Shown here: positions 44,985 through 57,700 of the stretch, piece after piece
How the letters are laid out: every line of letters begins with the position of its first letter
Numbering within the stretch: position 1 is the first letter of the stretch
Notes under the pieces: model-generated
Databases searched by the model: none
The model's input: only the letters and a program-made list of their open reading frames with translations
What the model was told of the DNA's origin: nothing
Source of the DNA: Crotalaria pallida
Lineage: Eukaryota; Streptophyta; Magnoliopsida; Fabales; Fabaceae
Reading direction: 5' to 3'
Assembly: GCA_037953625.1 (NCBI GenBank)
Contig: CM075652.1
Span: 75,793,501-75,857,500 of the forward strand
DNA: 64,000 bases
Made by a program: the position numbers and the translations under genes

Positions 44985-45735
44985 TGAATCAGAAAGTGCA
45001 GATTCGGTTTTGGGGTTAGGGTTTTGATTTGGGAATTTTCAGATTTTGGGTGAAATTGGTGAAAATGATGAATGAAATGAGTAGAAATGATGATATAATG
45101 ATGAAATATGGAAGAAATTTGTATGATTTGAGAAGTTTTGTGGCTGAAAATGATGATTTGATGAAGAACCGTATGAGAGAGAAGAGAGAAATACGAACAA
45201 GAGAGAGAAAGAACCGTGAAAAATGATGCAGTTTCAACAGTTCAGTTGTTAAAATCACGTAAGTTACTCGAGTGATGTTCATGCATTACTCGAGTGATTC
45301 GAGCAGTAATCGAGTGAAAAGAAATGTTACTCGAGTGTGCTGAAGATTAAAAAATATTTACTCGAGTGATGAATGAACTAATCGAGTAATACGAAAGTCG
45401 TTTTAAAATTAATCGAGTGACAAACAGAATTACTCGAGTAATACGAAAGAGATTTTAAAATTACTCGAGTGAAATATCTGTTACTCGAGTAAACTGTCCA
45501 AAATTTTAAAAATTTCAATTTTTCATGCAAAAACATTTTTCATACACAAACACATAGAAACACTTAGCATTTAGCAAGTAACACACATACAAATAAAGCA
45601 ATTAACATATTATAGAAAACATACACACATAACTACAATAAAAAAATAAGAAACACTATAATAAGATACAACAACTCAAAATACAAATCACATTGAAATA
45701 GGCTTGAAGGTGATTTCGAAAAGCATCAAATACAA
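44985..45735 (-). promoter_or_regulatory. Pol to extra-ORF spacer with ACTCGAGT/AATCGAGT pairs (45266-45490)
   Basis: No ORF of note. The array holds about ten ACTCGAGT or AATCGAGT sites, mostly in pairs of 20-22 bp. It is followed on the minus strand by a CT-rich stretch (about 45225-45175) and an AT-rich TATATCAT (about 45100), then the extra ORF. The arrangement resembles the LTR promoters and could be an internal promoter for the ORF (inference). Confidence 0.5.
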
Positions 45736-48700
45736 TTAGCTAATAGTTGATTCATCAAAAATACCAAGTTCTCTTCGAATCTTATAAAATATGTCCCTTG
45801 GTAATGGTTTTGTAAAGATATCAGCTAATTGATCCGAAGTTTGAACAAACTCAATAACACAATCACCTTTTTGAACATGATCTCTCAAAAAGTGATGCCT
45901 AATTTCAATATGCTTTGTCCTTGAGTGTAATACTGGATTTTTAGTCAAATTAATTGCCGAAGTGTTATCACACTTTATAGGGATTTTTGTCAAATTTAAA
46001 CCAAAATCAGATAATTGTTGTTTCATCCAAAGGATTTGAGCACAACAACTACCGGCTGCTATGTATTCGGCCTCCGCGGTTGATAAAGCTACACAATTTT
46101 GCTTTTTAGAAAACCACGACACAAGTGAATTACCAATTAAATGGCATGTTCCGCTTGTACTTTTTCGCTCAACTTTACAACCGGCAAAGTCAGAGTCCGA
46201 ATAACCTATAAGTTTTAGAAAAGCATCCCTAGGATAATAAAGTCCAGTATTCGTTGTACCCTTTAAGTATTTCATAATTCTTTTGACAGCAGTTAGATGC
46301 GACTCTTTCGGTTTTGCTTGAAAACGTGCACACATACATACACTAAACATGATGTCAGGCCTAGATGCAGTTAAGTATAACAAACTACCAATTATACCAC
46401 GATACTTCATTACCTCTACCGCTTTTCCAGCCTCATCTTGATCTAGGTAGCATGCAACGCTCATTGGTGTAGAAGAGGATTTGCACAAATCCATCCCAAA
46501 ACGTTTGAGAAGCTCTCTACAATATTTACTCTGATGAATATAAATGCCATCATTAAGCTGCTTTATTTGAAGGCCAAGAAAGAATGTAAGCTCTCCCATC
46601 ATCGACATCTCGAATTCGCTTTGCATCAAGTCTGAAAACTTCTTACACAAGTTGTCGTTAGTAGCACCAAATATAATATCGTCAACATATATTTGAACCA
46701 ATAAAATATCCTTACCGGAACGTTCAATAAAAAGTGTAGTGTCAACAGTGCCTCGTTTAAAACCTTTTTGTAATAAAAAATTGCTTAGTCGGTCGTACCA
46801 AGCTCTAGGAGCTTGTTTCAAACCGTACAAAGCCTTTTTCAGTTTGAAAACGTAGTCCGGATGCTCAAAACTCTCGAATCCAGGAGGTTGTGACACGTAA
46901 ACTTCCTCTTGAATGTATCCGTTAAGAAAGGCGCTCTTAACATCCATTTGATACAATTTAAAATTCATTATCGAAGCAAAAGCGAGAAGAATACGAATAG
47001 CTTCTAGTCTAGCAACAGGAGCATATGTCTCATCGTAATCGATTCCTTCTTCTTGACTATAACCTTGTGCTACCAACCTAGCTTTATTCCTAACAATAAT
47101 ACCCGATTCATCTAACTTATTCCTATAGATCCACCAAGTACCAATTACAGGACGATCATCGGGTTTTGGCACAAGCTCCCAAACTTGGTTTCTTTCAAAT
47201 TGATTTAATTCTTCTTGCATGGCCATAATCCAATGATCATCTTGAATAGCCTCTTTGATACTTTTAGGTTCTATTTGAGATACAAAGGCAACATAATAAC
47301 AAAAATTATTTAAAGTGCGTCGGGTTACCACTCCCTTCGCAATGTCACCTAAGATGTTAGAAATCGGATGATTTTTGTTTGATTTCCAAGCTATTGGTAA
47401 TTGAGATTGAATCTCTTGTGCTAAGTATTTATCTTGTGCTTGCACCTCTCCATCTTCAATTTGATTCTCTTCCATTTGTTGTGGTGTTGACTTCTCATGA
47501 TCAAAAAATGTACCTATATTATCATCATCACAAGAAACAACACAATCTTCTTTTGAAGATTCATCAAATACAACATGCACGGATTCCTCAACGGTTAATG
47601 TTCTTTTATTGTAGACTCTATATGCTTTGCTATGGGTTGAATAACCTATGAATATGCCTTCGTCGGCTTTTGAGTCAAACTTGCCGACCGGTTCCTTTCC
47701 ATTACTTAAAACAAACACCTTACACCCAAAAACATGAAAATGTGAAATATTTGGCTTTCGCCCTTTTAAAAGTTCATAAGGTGTTTTATTTAAATGCGGA
47801 TGAATAAGAACCCTATTAAGCACATAACAAGCAGTGTTTATTGCATCAGCCCAAAAATATTTAGGAACATTTGATTCTATCAACATAGTACGAGCAAGTT
47901 CCACTAATATTCTATTTTTCCTTTCTACAACTCCGTTTTGCTCCGGAGTCCTAGGGGCCGAAAATTGATGATCAATACCAAACTTATCACAAAACGCATC
48001 AATCCTAGTGTTTTCAAACTCACCTCCGTGATCACTTCTAATAGACACAATTTTCAAACTTAGTTGATTTTGGATGAGTTTGGCAAACTTTTTAAAACAT
48101 TTATAAACTTCACTTTTTGCGGATAAAAATAAAGTCCATGTGAATCTAGTAAAATCGTCTACTAAAACAAATCCATAGTAATTGCCACCTAAACTTTTAA
48201 TTTGTGAAGGGCCAAACAAATCCATATGGATTAGCTCCAAAGGCTTTGTTGTGCTTATCACATTTTTAGGTTTAAAAGAACTTTTAACTTGCTTGCACTT
48301 TTGACAAGAGTCACAAATGCCATCAAGCTTAAAATTTAGTTTAGGCAAACCAATCACTAAATCTTTTCGCAAAAGTTTGTTTAATTGATTCACATTCACA
48401 TGAGCAATTCGTCTATGCCAAAGACGAATTTCATCAATAAAAGATTTGAAACATTTTGAAAATAGTGAAGTTATCTCATCCAAATCAATTAAGTAAGTGT
48501 TATTAGAGCGACGACCAACAAACTTAACACCATCATCTATAGAAGACTTAATGAAACATAATTCCGGAGTAAAAGTCACATAATTGCCCATATCGCATAG
48601 TTGGCTTATACTAAGCAAGTTGTGTTCTAAGCCTTCTACGTATAGGACATTTTCTATGACAAGGTTAGATACGTTACCGATCTTCCCGACTCCTAGAATT

Positions 48701-48840
48701 TTGCCCTTGTTGTTGTCGCCGTATGTCACAAATCCATCACTTTTCGGAGTAAGTTCCATGAAGTGCGTTTTGTCTCCCGTCATGTTTCTCGAACAACCAC
48801 TATCCAAGTACCATTTGCGCTCTTTGGTTCGAAGACACAC
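45736..48840 (-). CDS. Element E Pol polyprotein (copia order PR-INT-RT-RNaseH)
   Basis: An open frame of 1034 codons. It opens with GTG right after an in-frame TAG (48843-48841), so the normal start would be as a Gag-Pol fusion, not an independent start. Domains: protease WYLDSGCS (residues 10-17), integrase zinc region ([10 protein letters not shown], about 137), integrase core (MDLFGP about 205, [18 protein letters not shown]), reverse transcriptase ([14 protein letters not shown] about 717) and RNase H (YSDSDFAG about 879, ending in copia-type DIFTKPL). All catalytic motifs that I can check are present. The order integrase before reverse transcriptase defines copia. Confidence 0.92.
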   Translation of the reverse strand: MCLRTKERKWYLDSGCSRNMTGDKTHFMELTPKSDGFVTYGDNNKGKILGVGKIGNVSNLVIENVLYVEGLEHNLLSISQLCDMGNYVTFTPELCFIKSSIDDGVKFVGRRSNNTYLIDLDEITSLFSKCFKSFIDEIRLWHRRIAHVNVNQLNKLLRKDLVIGLPKLNFKLDGICDSCQKCKQVKSSFKPKNVISTTKPLELIHMDLFGPSQIKSLGGNYYGFVLVDDFTRFTWTLFLSAKSEVYKCFKKFAKLIQNQLSLKIVSIRSDHGGEFENTRIDAFCDKFGIDHQFSAPRTPEQNGVVERKNRILVELARTMLIESNVPKYFWADAINTACYVLNRVLIHPHLNKTPYELLKGRKPNISHFHVFGCKVFVLSNGKEPVGKFDSKADEGIFIGYSTHSKAYRVYNKRTLTVEESVHVVFDESSKEDCVVSCDDDNIGTFFDHEKSTPQQMEENQIEDGEVQAQDKYLAQEIQSQLPIAWKSNKNHPISNILGDIAKGVVTRRTLNNFCYYVAFVSQIEPKSIKEAIQDDHWIMAMQEELNQFERNQVWELVPKPDDRPVIGTWWIYRNKLDESGIIVRNKARLVAQGYSQEEGIDYDETYAPVARLEAIRILLAFASIMNFKLYQMDVKSAFLNGYIQEEVYVSQPPGFESFEHPDYVFKLKKALYGLKQAPRAWYDRLSNFLLQKGFKRGTVDTTLFIERSGKDILLVQIYVDDIIFGATNDNLCKKFSDLMQSEFEMSMMGELTFFLGLQIKQLNDGIYIHQSKYCRELLKRFGMDLCKSSSTPMSVACYLDQDEAGKAVEVMKYRGIIGSLLYLTASRPDIMFSVCMCARFQAKPKESHLTAVKRIMKYLKGTTNTGLYYPRDAFLKLIGYSDSDFAGCKVERKSTSGTCHLIGNSLVSWFSKKQNCVALSTAEAEYIAAGSCCAQILWMKQQLSDFGLNLTKIPIKCDNTSAINLTKNPVLHSRTKHIEIRHHFLRDHVQKGDCVIEFVQTSDQLADIFTKPLPRDIFYKIRRELGIFDESTIS

Positions 48841-48854
48841 CTACAAGAAAGATA

Positions 48855-50651
48855 TCATTTGGTTGACTTAGGTACCCAAGTGGTCTTGGGTCCTTTGTTG
48901 TTAGCATGGGGAGAAGTCCCCTTAACAATCCAAATATATTCACCGCTTGGTATACCAAATTTCTTTATATTACATTTATTCGTGGTATGCCCAAAGATCC
49001 CACAATAATGGCAAGTTGGGTTTTTAGAAATCTTATTCTTTGAAAATCCACCAACTTTGCGATAATTGCGTTTCTTAGGTTTGGTATAGCCAAGACCGGA
49101 TCTATTGCTATTGTTCCTTTGAGTTGAAAGCAAATGATCTAATGAAGTATCTCCTTTCATGAGCCTTGCAAGTCGATCATTCAAATTAAAAACTTCTTTT
49201 TCCAAAGACTTGCAATTTTCACAAGATGGAGTCTCATTTGATTTCAATTCACAATTGCATGTAGAGTTTGCATAAATGAGTTCAAGAGTTTCATTTTGAA
49301 GCTTAAGTTCTTCTAAATCTTTTTGAAGTTCAATTATCTTTTCATGTTGCTTCATTATGAAATTCTTTCTTTCAACATTTATTTTAGCAAGTTTCTTCAA
49401 CTCTTTATGCATCTCTACATACACATTGTACAACTCATTGAATGAAGGAGAATTAGAACTAGAGCTAGCATCGGAAAGATAATCTACCTCATTGACGTTG
49501 TCACTTGATTTAATGCTCGAAGATTCCTCTTCATCAAGCTTCGTCATCAAACATAGATTTGCAAGTTCTTCATCATCCGATGAGCTAGATGTTGATTGAC
49601 TCTCCTCTTCATCCCATACTATGTAAGCCCTTTTTCCTTTAGATGAGTTGAACTTAGAGTTGTCACCTTCCGACTTCTTAGAATGAGTTGGGCATTTTGA
49701 TCGATAGTGACCAAGCTTTCCACACCCATGACACTTGATGTAATCCTTGTTAGTCTTATTTCTTGGTTGTGAGTCCTTTGAATCTCTTTGTCTATTCTTA
49801 TTAAAGTTTCCCTTACTCTTAAAGAACCTACCAAGCTTTTTAACTAGCAAGCCAAGGGTCTCATCATTTATATCTGAGTCTGAGTCATCCACTTGAGAGT
49901 TTTCCTCTTGTGCCTTAAGAGATTTTGAAGTTGATTTAAGAGCAATCCCCTTTTTCTTTCTATCGGCATCTTCATTCATGGATAACCGTCCAAGCTCCAT
50001 TTCATGCTCTTGAAGTTTTCCGAATAGAGTTGCTAAATCAATTTGATCCACGTCTCTAGATTCCATAATGGCCGTCACCTTAGGTTGCCATTCCCTGCTA
50101 AGACATCTCAAAATCTTATTAACAACTTCACCATTAGTAATAACTTTTCCAAGTGCAGAAAGATGATTTATAATATGAGTGAACCGCTTTTGCATGTCAC
50201 CTATATTTTCATTAGGTAACATACGAAAGAGTTCATATTCATGCATGAGTGTATTTAGCCTAGCCCTTCTAACCTCCGAAGTGCCCTCATGTGTGACTTG
50301 TAATGTGTCCCACATTTTTTTAGCATCAACACATTGAGATACTCGAAAGAACTCATCATAAGAAAGAGCGGACGTGATGATATTTTTAGCTTTTAAATCA
50401 AATGCAACTTTCTTCTTATCATCATTGTCCCAACTCGATTGAGGTTTGACCGAAACAACATCATTTACTTTCGTTTGAGGAACAAAAGGTCCATTCTCTA
50501 TGGCGTTCCAAATTTCCATATCTATGGCTTGAATAAAAATTTTCATGCGGACCTTCCAATAAGCATAACCCTCACCATTGAATAGTGGAGGACGATTAAT
50601 GGAAGTTCCTTCACCACCAAAAGGATTTGAAATTGAGCCCATTGTTTCCAA
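48855..50651 (-). CDS. Element E Gag (long Sirevirus type)
   Basis: 598 residues from ATG ([15 protein letters not shown]). Core motifs [16 protein letters not shown] and [13 protein letters not shown] are followed by a first CCHC knuckle ([14 protein letters not shown], about 304), an acidic Ser-rich linker, a coiled coil at about 400-500 ([26 protein letters not shown]) and a second knuckle ([14 protein letters not shown], about 546). It ends at TGA 48857-48855. The ATG of the next frame overlaps the stop (ATGA). Long Gags with coiled coils are a Sirevirus trait. The frame begins 51 bases from the primer site. Confidence 0.93.
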   Translation of the reverse strand: METMGSISNPFGGEGTSINRPPLFNGEGYAYWKVRMKIFIQAIDMEIWNAIENGPFVPQTKVNDVVSVKPQSSWDNDDKKKVAFDLKAKNIITSALSYDEFFRVSQCVDAKKMWDTLQVTHEGTSEVRRARLNTLMHEYELFRMLPNENIGDMQKRFTHIINHLSALGKVITNGEVVNKILRCLSREWQPKVTAIMESRDVDQIDLATLFGKLQEHEMELGRLSMNEDADRKKKGIALKSTSKSLKAQEENSQVDDSDSDINDETLGLLVKKLGRFFKSKGNFNKNRQRDSKDSQPRNKTNKDYIKCHGCGKLGHYRSKCPTHSKKSEGDNSKFNSSKGKRAYIVWDEEESQSTSSSSDDEELANLCLMTKLDEEESSSIKSSDNVNEVDYLSDASSSSNSPSFNELYNVYVEMHKELKKLAKINVERKNFIMKQHEKIIELQKDLEELKLQNETLELIYANSTCNCELKSNETPSCENCKSLEKEVFNLNDRLARLMKGDTSLDHLLSTQRNNSNRSGLGYTKPKKRNYRKVGGFSKNKISKNPTCHYCGIFGHTTNKCNIKKFGIPSGEYIWIVKGTSPHANNKGPKTTWVPKSTK

Positions 50652-50702
50652 GTAAAAGGATCTTTTCGAAAAAGCTTTTTAAGGCTCGGATTTTTCGTCC
50701 GA

Positions 50703-50714
50703 GCTCTGATACCA
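50703..50714 (-). other. Element E primer-binding site (initiator tRNA-Met)
   Basis: TGGTATCAGAGC on the minus strand, two bases from the 5' LTR end at 50717. Confidence 0.92.
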
Positions 50715-50716
50715 CT

Positions 50717-52261
50717 TGTTGGAAACCAACAAGTAGCTCAATATAGTCTAGAGGGGGGGTGAATAGAATATTGAAGCCTTATTACAGATTTTTCGTCCAC
50801 CTAAGAGAATGGTTTTATGAAAATAAATTTTCTTAAAAATTCAAATCAGATTACTCGAGTAACTCAAGACTTCACTCGAGTAATACGCAAGCAAAAATAA
50901 TTTCACTCGAGTATTCAGCAAATCACTCGAGTATTACGAAAGCTATTTTTAAATCACTCGTGTAACAGAAAACCTACTCGAGTAATGTTCATAAATTGAA
51001 AGCAGATTACTCGAGTGACAAGAACTTTACTCGAGTAAACTGGGTAAAATTCAATTAAAACTCAGTTTTCAATGGAGTTCTTCAAGAATAACAATGCTAT
51101 GATGATTCAACAAATTATGAATGATTAATATGAACAATTTCAAGTAATATTAACATGCAATTTTAGATCAATTTAGTTGAATTAAGAAAACCCCAATTCT
51201 AACCTAAAAATGCAATTGTTAATGAATTAATGCAATACAAGGAATGAAAAATAAAAGAGACACAAGGATTTATCCTGGTTCACTTTCACCCACTTGAAAG
51301 CTACTCCAGTCCCCTCTTGAATCAAGAGAGATTCTTCACTAGAAATCTTCAAATGTAGATTTTACAATGTTTTAAGATGCAACTAGATTCTTAGTTCTCC
51401 TATCTTAAAACCCAACACAAAGTGTGTACCAAACACTTTGATCTAATCTACCCCTTTTGAGTATTCTAGATTTCCTTGCAAATTGATTGAAGATGCTTCC
51501 AACCAATCCTCTTTTCTTGCTTTGATTTGATCCTCAAAGTCTTCCTTGTGAGATTCTTCACTTGTGTTGAAACTTCAATAATGCAATCACAAATTGCAAA
51601 TCTTCAACAATCACTAAGAACAAAAATTATGATCTCAAGAATATTTGAACATTGAATGAAATAGAGTGAAGAATGAAAAATTCTTTGTTGAATCTTGATA
51701 GCTCTTGAAAGATGTAAAATAGCTCTTGAATTGCTTTTCCAAAGTGTATAGAAAATTGTAAGAATGAATGTATATCTTATGTGAAAGAGAAAATTAAGTC
51801 CTTTTATAATTTTCCAAAAACTGATTGAATTACTCGAGTAAACCATATAACATTACTCGATTAAAACATGTCAGATTAAGTTACTCGAGTGATGTGTAAA
51901 CCATTACTCGATTAACCTGTCATGACATAAATTACTCGAGTGAACCAATACTCATTACTCGACTGAACTGATCAGAATCTGAATAAAAACAAGGTTTTTC
52001 TAAAAGGATTTTCACAAAACTTTTAATAGAGCTATTTAATCAAGATTTAAAGTATCTTCACTCTTAATCAAACATTATTTAAATATTCTTAAAATCACCT
52101 AAGCTACCCACACCAATGATATGCATTGAATAAAAATAAAGATTACATTGAAATAGAATTAATAAAAATCCTAATTCTAATCTTCATGTGGTGTAGCTTG
52201 CTTGTTGCCAATGTTGTTGCTTGGAGAGAGATTGTTAGCATCAAAACATGAGAATCCTACA
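50717..52261 (-). repeat. Element E 5' LTR
   Basis: 1545 bp, the same length as the 3' LTR with about three substitutions. The minus-strand TATA box is at 51808-51802. Confidence 0.95.
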
Positions 52262-52266
52262 TGCTT

Positions 52267-52510
52267 CATGTTTCTTCTTTTCATCTTCACTCTCTTCAAG
52301 TTTCAAGCATCTCAGATGTATATGTGAGAATTCGCCAAGTCGTAGAAACCCGGCATAGTTCTATGCCTACCGATGGATAGTCACCCACGTGCCCTCTTTC
52401 CAGCCTTGATACCGTTCTGGAACCTGTGTACTCTATTCTGAGCAACGAATGAGCATACCCCCTAGCATGGATATAATCAAGTATGCCAATGCCAAGTGGG
52501 GAAGGATTTC
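52267..52510. other. Unassigned sequence between elements E and G
   Basis: Continuation of 41231-41695. No recognisable frame or motif. Confidence 0.4.
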
Positions 52511-53059
52511 TGTAACAGCCCGATTTTTGAAAACCAGAATTTATTGACTTTCATTTATTAATGTTGCAAAAATGAGGCTAAATTTTTGGGATTTTTTTTT
52601 TGTAAAACATTGTTGAAGGGATTGAAACATTCTTGAAAAGTTATTAATATCCTTCAACCTTCTTTTTCGAAAACCGAGTTGTTACTTGAAACCACAACTC
52701 GCTTACCTTGTTTTCCAAAAACATTTTATTAAGAAAACCGTTTGATTTCAACTTAATTAACTTCATTCATTTCTTCAAAAGATCTTAGAATTGTTTCATA
52801 AAAGTGTACATACATTACACAAAAGTCGGGCATGTGTCGATACAGTAATAGTTCACCACTTAGGTAATCCTGATCATAAAATACAAACAACAACTTAATC
52901 TAATTCTACTACTGGCTCACTCTTCCTCTCAAAGATGGTCGGTTCCAACTTTCTCTTCTTCCTTGCTGGTGCCTTTGTGCCGGAGGATGATGCGATCGCG
53001 TTATTTGGCTCTCCTTCGGAACTGAGTTTAAGTTCCACTCCGAATAGCTTCACTGGATT

Positions 53060-53310
53060 CTCCTCCCCTTGATTCCGAGGCGGCGGTTCAGAGCTGCGAC
53101 ATATGTAGGATATACTCCCCAAACATAAACTAGGTGTAGATCCACCCAACTTATGTTCCGGGTCTTCGATCACCAACTGAGCACATCCCGACCATGCCCA
53201 TCCTCGACGTATAGCTTTCCATCCACGTCCCTTATGAGGCTAAGTAACGATCTCCAAACGACAATCCATCTGTCCGTTGGGATACCAGCGACACCGATGT
53301 ACCAACGAAC
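53060..53310 (-). pseudogene. Decayed remote relative of the LTR ORF in element G
   Basis: The minus-strand frame reads RWYIGVAGIPTDRWIV, then IRDVDGKLYVEDGHGR, a stop, and VDLHLVYVWGVYPTYV. Spacing and pattern follow RYIACIEIRPLPSGVW, EGEVEFTFYHPNPLMR and RIPIIYTMHVPPFYTY of element B, although identity is low. A neighbouring frame gives an open stretch to 52895 that I cannot match. Weak evidence; its position within the LTR is the better argument. Confidence 0.3.
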
Positions 53311-53890
53311 AGGAGAGAGTAAGCTATCCGGACGCGTAGCGTCGACAGTGTGGAATTACGGTAGGCAAGATAATAGGACACACTCACATAACACACAGCA
53401 TACACACATAACAACAAGCAAACATACTATCCTCATTATTCATGATTCATATTTATTTCACCTTATCATCATTTCCTTCATATTTCTCCTCTCTTGCTCC
53501 TCACTCCTTTCACAAATCTCAATATATTTTCCACATCGTCCAGTCTCAATCTCTTATTCATTCCTTGCACTTATTGAACTTTTACTCTCATAAATATAAT
53601 TAGTGTCTTATCGAGTTATAACTATCGATGATCGGGGGAGTTAAAGGATCATCGAGGTACGCGTTTCTTTCGTAGTTAGCACTCACATCTCAAGTCTACA
53701 TCTCCTCGACAACCATCCACCTAGTCGGAAGCAAACAGGAGTACAGGACCTTTACCATGCGGGCACGACAATTGTCTCACACATAAATGGTCCCTAACCA
53801 GGAGGCCCAGCCTCAATAATATCAATTTATAATAATCGTGGCACACTGCCTCGCAGTGGCAAAACACAATGCCCCGTTCCAGTCCCTCTC

Positions 53891-53893
53891 ACT
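53891..53893. repeat. Target-site duplication of the CACTA element (ACT; second copy 59694-59696)
   Basis: ACT flanks both termini, the 3-bp duplication expected of CACTA/EnSpm transposons. Confidence 0.85.
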
Positions 53894-54345
53894 CACTACA
53901 ACATTTTTGACTTTAGACCACACCTTTTTTTTCCTTTTAAAAAACTGTGGTCAGAACACAAAATAGACCACGGTTTCTCTAATGTGGTTAATAATATGTA
54001 AATTTTTCATTTTCCAACATAATATTCAAGGTAACCGTGGCCTATTTCTTTAGGCTACAGTTTTCAAAACGTGGAACTTTTAAAGGCCACGGTTTTTTTA
54101 ACAAATTATATTAGGCCACAGTTATATATACGTGGCTTATAATATTAACTTTTAAACTGTGGTCAAAAGTGTTATATATACCACGGTTTTTATAACAATA
54201 TATTACACCATGATTTATCTTGTGTGGTTTATAATATTAACTTTTAAACCGTGGCCAAAAATGTTTTATGGGCCACGGTTTTATAATAAATATGTTACAC
54301 CATAGTTCATTAAATGTGGTTTATAAAATTTGATAAAAAAACTGT
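53894..54345. repeat. CACTA left terminus and subterminal repeats
   Basis: Multiple ACCGTGG/CCACGGT motifs in both orientations (for example near 53969, 54027, 54090, 54181 and 54274) between AT-rich spacers. In CACTA elements such repeats bind the element's regulatory protein. Confidence 0.85.
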
Positions 54346-54479
54346 GGTCACAAGTTATGTAAAATTTTAGCGGGATTAGTCTAAGCAGGAACCAAAAAAA
54401 AAAAACAAAAACGAAGCAACATCTGATTGTTGATTTCTATTCTCTCTTAAACTAAAACTAAAAGAAAAAAAACAAATAT

Positions 54480-54700
54480 CACTCTCTCTCTCTCTCTCTC
54501 TCAAACTCGTCACTTTCGTTCTTCTCTTGGCAAAGCTCACTCGCGAGTCGCGACGGTCTCCATTCGACGGCGGCGGTCTCTATTCGTCGGCGACGGTGGC
54601 CTCTCTTCGTCGGCGACGGCGGCGGTCTCTCCCCCTTCAGCTCGAGCAAACCCTATTTCGTCAATTTCTTCCTCTTTTCCAAGGTATGCAGCCATGGAGT
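54480..54700 (+). other. Exon-like GC-rich block after a (CT)n tract in the CACTA element
   Basis: A (CT)n run at 54481-54503 is followed by a CpG-rich stretch with GACGGCGGCGG repeats, then CCAAG|GTATG, which looks like a donor. It resembles a plant 5' exon, either the element's own first exon or a captured gene piece. I cannot assign it to a protein. Confidence 0.35.
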
Positions 54701-57700
54701 TTTGGGGTAACAACACTTAACACTTTCTCTTCCTTACCGATGATGATTCCTCTTATTCTCAATACCATTTTTTTTTAAATTTTCGTTTTTCCTTTTTGTT
54801 TATTTTACCGTGAAACTTTATTATTTCAGTATTGTTGATTTCTCTTAATTTTTCGTTTACTGGGAGTGATGCATTTCTTCATTTCTTCTTAAATATGTTT
54901 TACTCCTTCTTTTCCTGTTTTGCTCTGTATATGTGTTACACTTAATCATCATCTCTATTCATACTTAATTTATGTTTATTAAAAAAAAGTTTGTTTTTTT
55001 GTCATTAGGTTTTGTAAAATATGGTTTCTTATTGTAACAATTACCTTCACTACCAACAACATCATGCATTGGGCTACCCCCTCCTTTTATCATAAAGGAG
55101 GATAGTAATAAATACTTCTTTTGTTTCTTGTGGGTTCTCTTCACTTCTCCAACAATATTAATTCCTTTATTCTTGTGTTTCTGCTTGGCCTTGGTTTTTG
55201 GTTTTCAATTCGGTCTCTATGTTTATATACTTGTCATTCCTGCATCTATAATCACGACCGTTGATTATTGGGGATTTGAGACTATGTTCCTGTGGGTCGA
55301 GTTCCGGATGGCTGTATTTTACAGTAATCACAATTTTCGATATTTATTTTTTATTTCTTGATGAATCTGCTAACAGGATGCACCCAACACAGCTTTTGTT
55401 TGAAAACATGTTAAGTACTTGGACATGTAATGGATTGATATCTAATAGTACATGATATTATTCAGGTTAGTTGTTTGCTTGGTTGTACTTGGCTGCAATC
55501 AGTAGGCGTTTAGTTACTGAGATGTACTCAATCAAATAAGAGACTTTACCTCCGAAATTCTAATCCGGAGATGTCAGTGATTCTTATTCTTGAATACTTC
55601 TCATTCCAGTAATCCTCATCTCCAACCCAAGAGTTAGGAGCTTTGGAGGCTATCTACTTCCCAATCAGTTTGCAATTCTTTTTGGATTACCCCAGTCCCA
55701 AGTTATTGGAAGGGAAGATAAGATGGATGTATGGTTGGTTATATGATTTGGATATATGATATTTGGATATTATGGATTAAATGCAATTATATTATTTTTC
55801 CTCAAGGGATTTTAAATGTCGCGGGAATTATAGATTTGTTAAAGATTATATCTTATAAGTGGTTCACAAATATAAGGGAAATCATAGTTTCATTTTCACA
55901 TTGGTATATTTTACCTTTTAAATGTTTAAACTATTTGGATTAGCTATATGAAATTGAAACTTCCTGATTTATTTGTGATAAAACATGTTAGCACATATGA
56001 ATATTGTTGCTAAGGAATTTAATGAATATTCTTGCATCCTGCAACTTGTATTGATTAATCTATAATCATGATTGTTGATTATTGGAGATTTGAGACACAG
56101 GAAGCATGTGATTATTTGATTTCAAAAAAAAAAAGTCTGAGCTAACCTTAAATTTTCGAAGAACGCTGCTACCTGGTCTGCTATTTTGGTCTTAAGGAGG
56201 ATTCTCAATGTTCATGAATTAAGAAAAAAAAAATATAGTACTTAGAACAAAAGTCTGAGGCTCTGAGCTAACCTTAAATTTTCTAAAGTCCATTAGAAGA
56301 GTTCATGAATTAAGAAAAAAAAAAGAATATAGTACTTAGAACTAAAGTCTGAGCTAACCTTAAATTTTCTAAGAACGCTGCTACCTGGTCTGCTGTTTTG
56401 GTCTTATGGAGGATTCTCAATGTTGCTTGGATTGATTTTTCAATGCTTCTAAATCTGGTTTTGTGTTTGCTGGTGCTGGATGTGTTTTTTGGTGCTGCTA
56501 GGCGTAGCTTGCAAAGAAGGAAAATTCAGAAGGAGTCTACCAAGCTGAAATGTTTATTCAGAAGAGAGACGGTAGTTCTGCAAATCAATTGCAATTTGGG
56601 GGATTCTCCCTATTTCTTAGTAATCAAATATCAGGGTTCTATCACTTGTATGGTTATATTATTGTTTTATTTCAAATATAGGAACTGCTTAGTTATGTTA
56701 ACAGCTTACTGTAATGCTTTTAGTGTATGAGAGGTTCTCTATCAGTTATAGTAATGTGAATACAATGTCTCTCCCACTTTGCTACTTTAACATGGACTGA
56801 AATGTGTGTATTTTGTAATCGTATTTAGCTTTCGACTGAAATGATTTGTGTTTTATTGCTGATATTTGTTACCCATTGATTGTACCAATGTTAGAGAGCG
56901 AATTTTTTGGATGATACATAGTCATGAAAAAAAAATGTCCCCATCCCTGTTTTTTCCTTTTTGTGGGAATCATTTCTAAATAAAGTAAAGATGTTGTCCA
57001 GTTGGACTAATGTTAGTATGATGTTTCATGCCATGTGTTTTCTAGAGTATGATAAGCAGATTTTGTGAGCTACAAATATAAATTTTCAGTTTTTCCTCAT
57101 TGAAGGAAAAATGATTCAGATCAGTTCTGAATTTATAAATGAAGTTGTTGATGAACTCTAGCTGTAGCAAATAGAAATATTTATAAATTCTTTTGTTTAG
57201 TATTGGGGTATGTGGTAATCCACCAGAAGAATATAAGACTATTTTAGGCAATGCTTATTTATTCATCACAATGTTCCCTTTTCCCTTTCTTCTTAGTCCT
57301 TTGATTTCCTCTTTGATATTGTTTATATTCTACTTGCCATCAAGGGGTTATCCCATCCTTCATTGTACACTGTATAGCAGCCACTGTGTTCATGACCTTC
57401 ATCTCTATTATTTTGTTGTCACATATTTCCTCATAGTTCTGAAATGTAAGAGTCAGTGCAAAAGTTTCCCATAAATCAACATGCTGGATACTGATTATAA
57501 TATTCTTTTCCAAATAACTGCATGACATCTGCCCTGTTTGTTGATTAATCATCTCTGTGACACGTAAAGAACTCTTATGAATGAAAGTAATGGTCAAAAC
57601 CTGTTTTCTATTATTTAGGAATCTGTATCCGCAATTGCTCGGTTTTTATTGTCTTGGCATCGGTTGATAGGTATAAATAGCAAGTTACGTAAGGCCTAGA

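Larger units (their letters stand above)
41701..52261 (-). mobile_element. Element E: complete Sirevirus-like Ty1/copia retrotransposon with an extra ORF
   Basis: A 10.56-kb minus-strand element flanked by TGCTT (41696-41700 and 52262-52266), with two 1545-bp LTRs that differ at only about three bases by eye. Order along the minus strand: 5' LTR, initiator-Met primer site, gag (50651-48855), pol (48840-45736), a palindrome array, an extra ORF (44984-43788), several purine tracts and the 3' LTR. Large coiled-coil Gag, extra ORF after pol and multiplied purine tracts fit Sireviruses. It is the youngest insertion visible in the window. Confidence 0.93.

Noticed and set aside
52511..52900. Element G LTR on the plus strand, starting TGTAACAGCCC
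   Set aside because: Such a start would be plausible, but the ORF remnant, the GCTTAC-pyrimidine motif and the order of hairpins fit the minus strand better. Not fully excluded.
55128..57474. Several plus-strand ORFs of 60-110 codons as host genes
   Set aside because: They are hydrophobic translations of AT-rich, intron-like CACTA interior with no shared motifs or codon signal.
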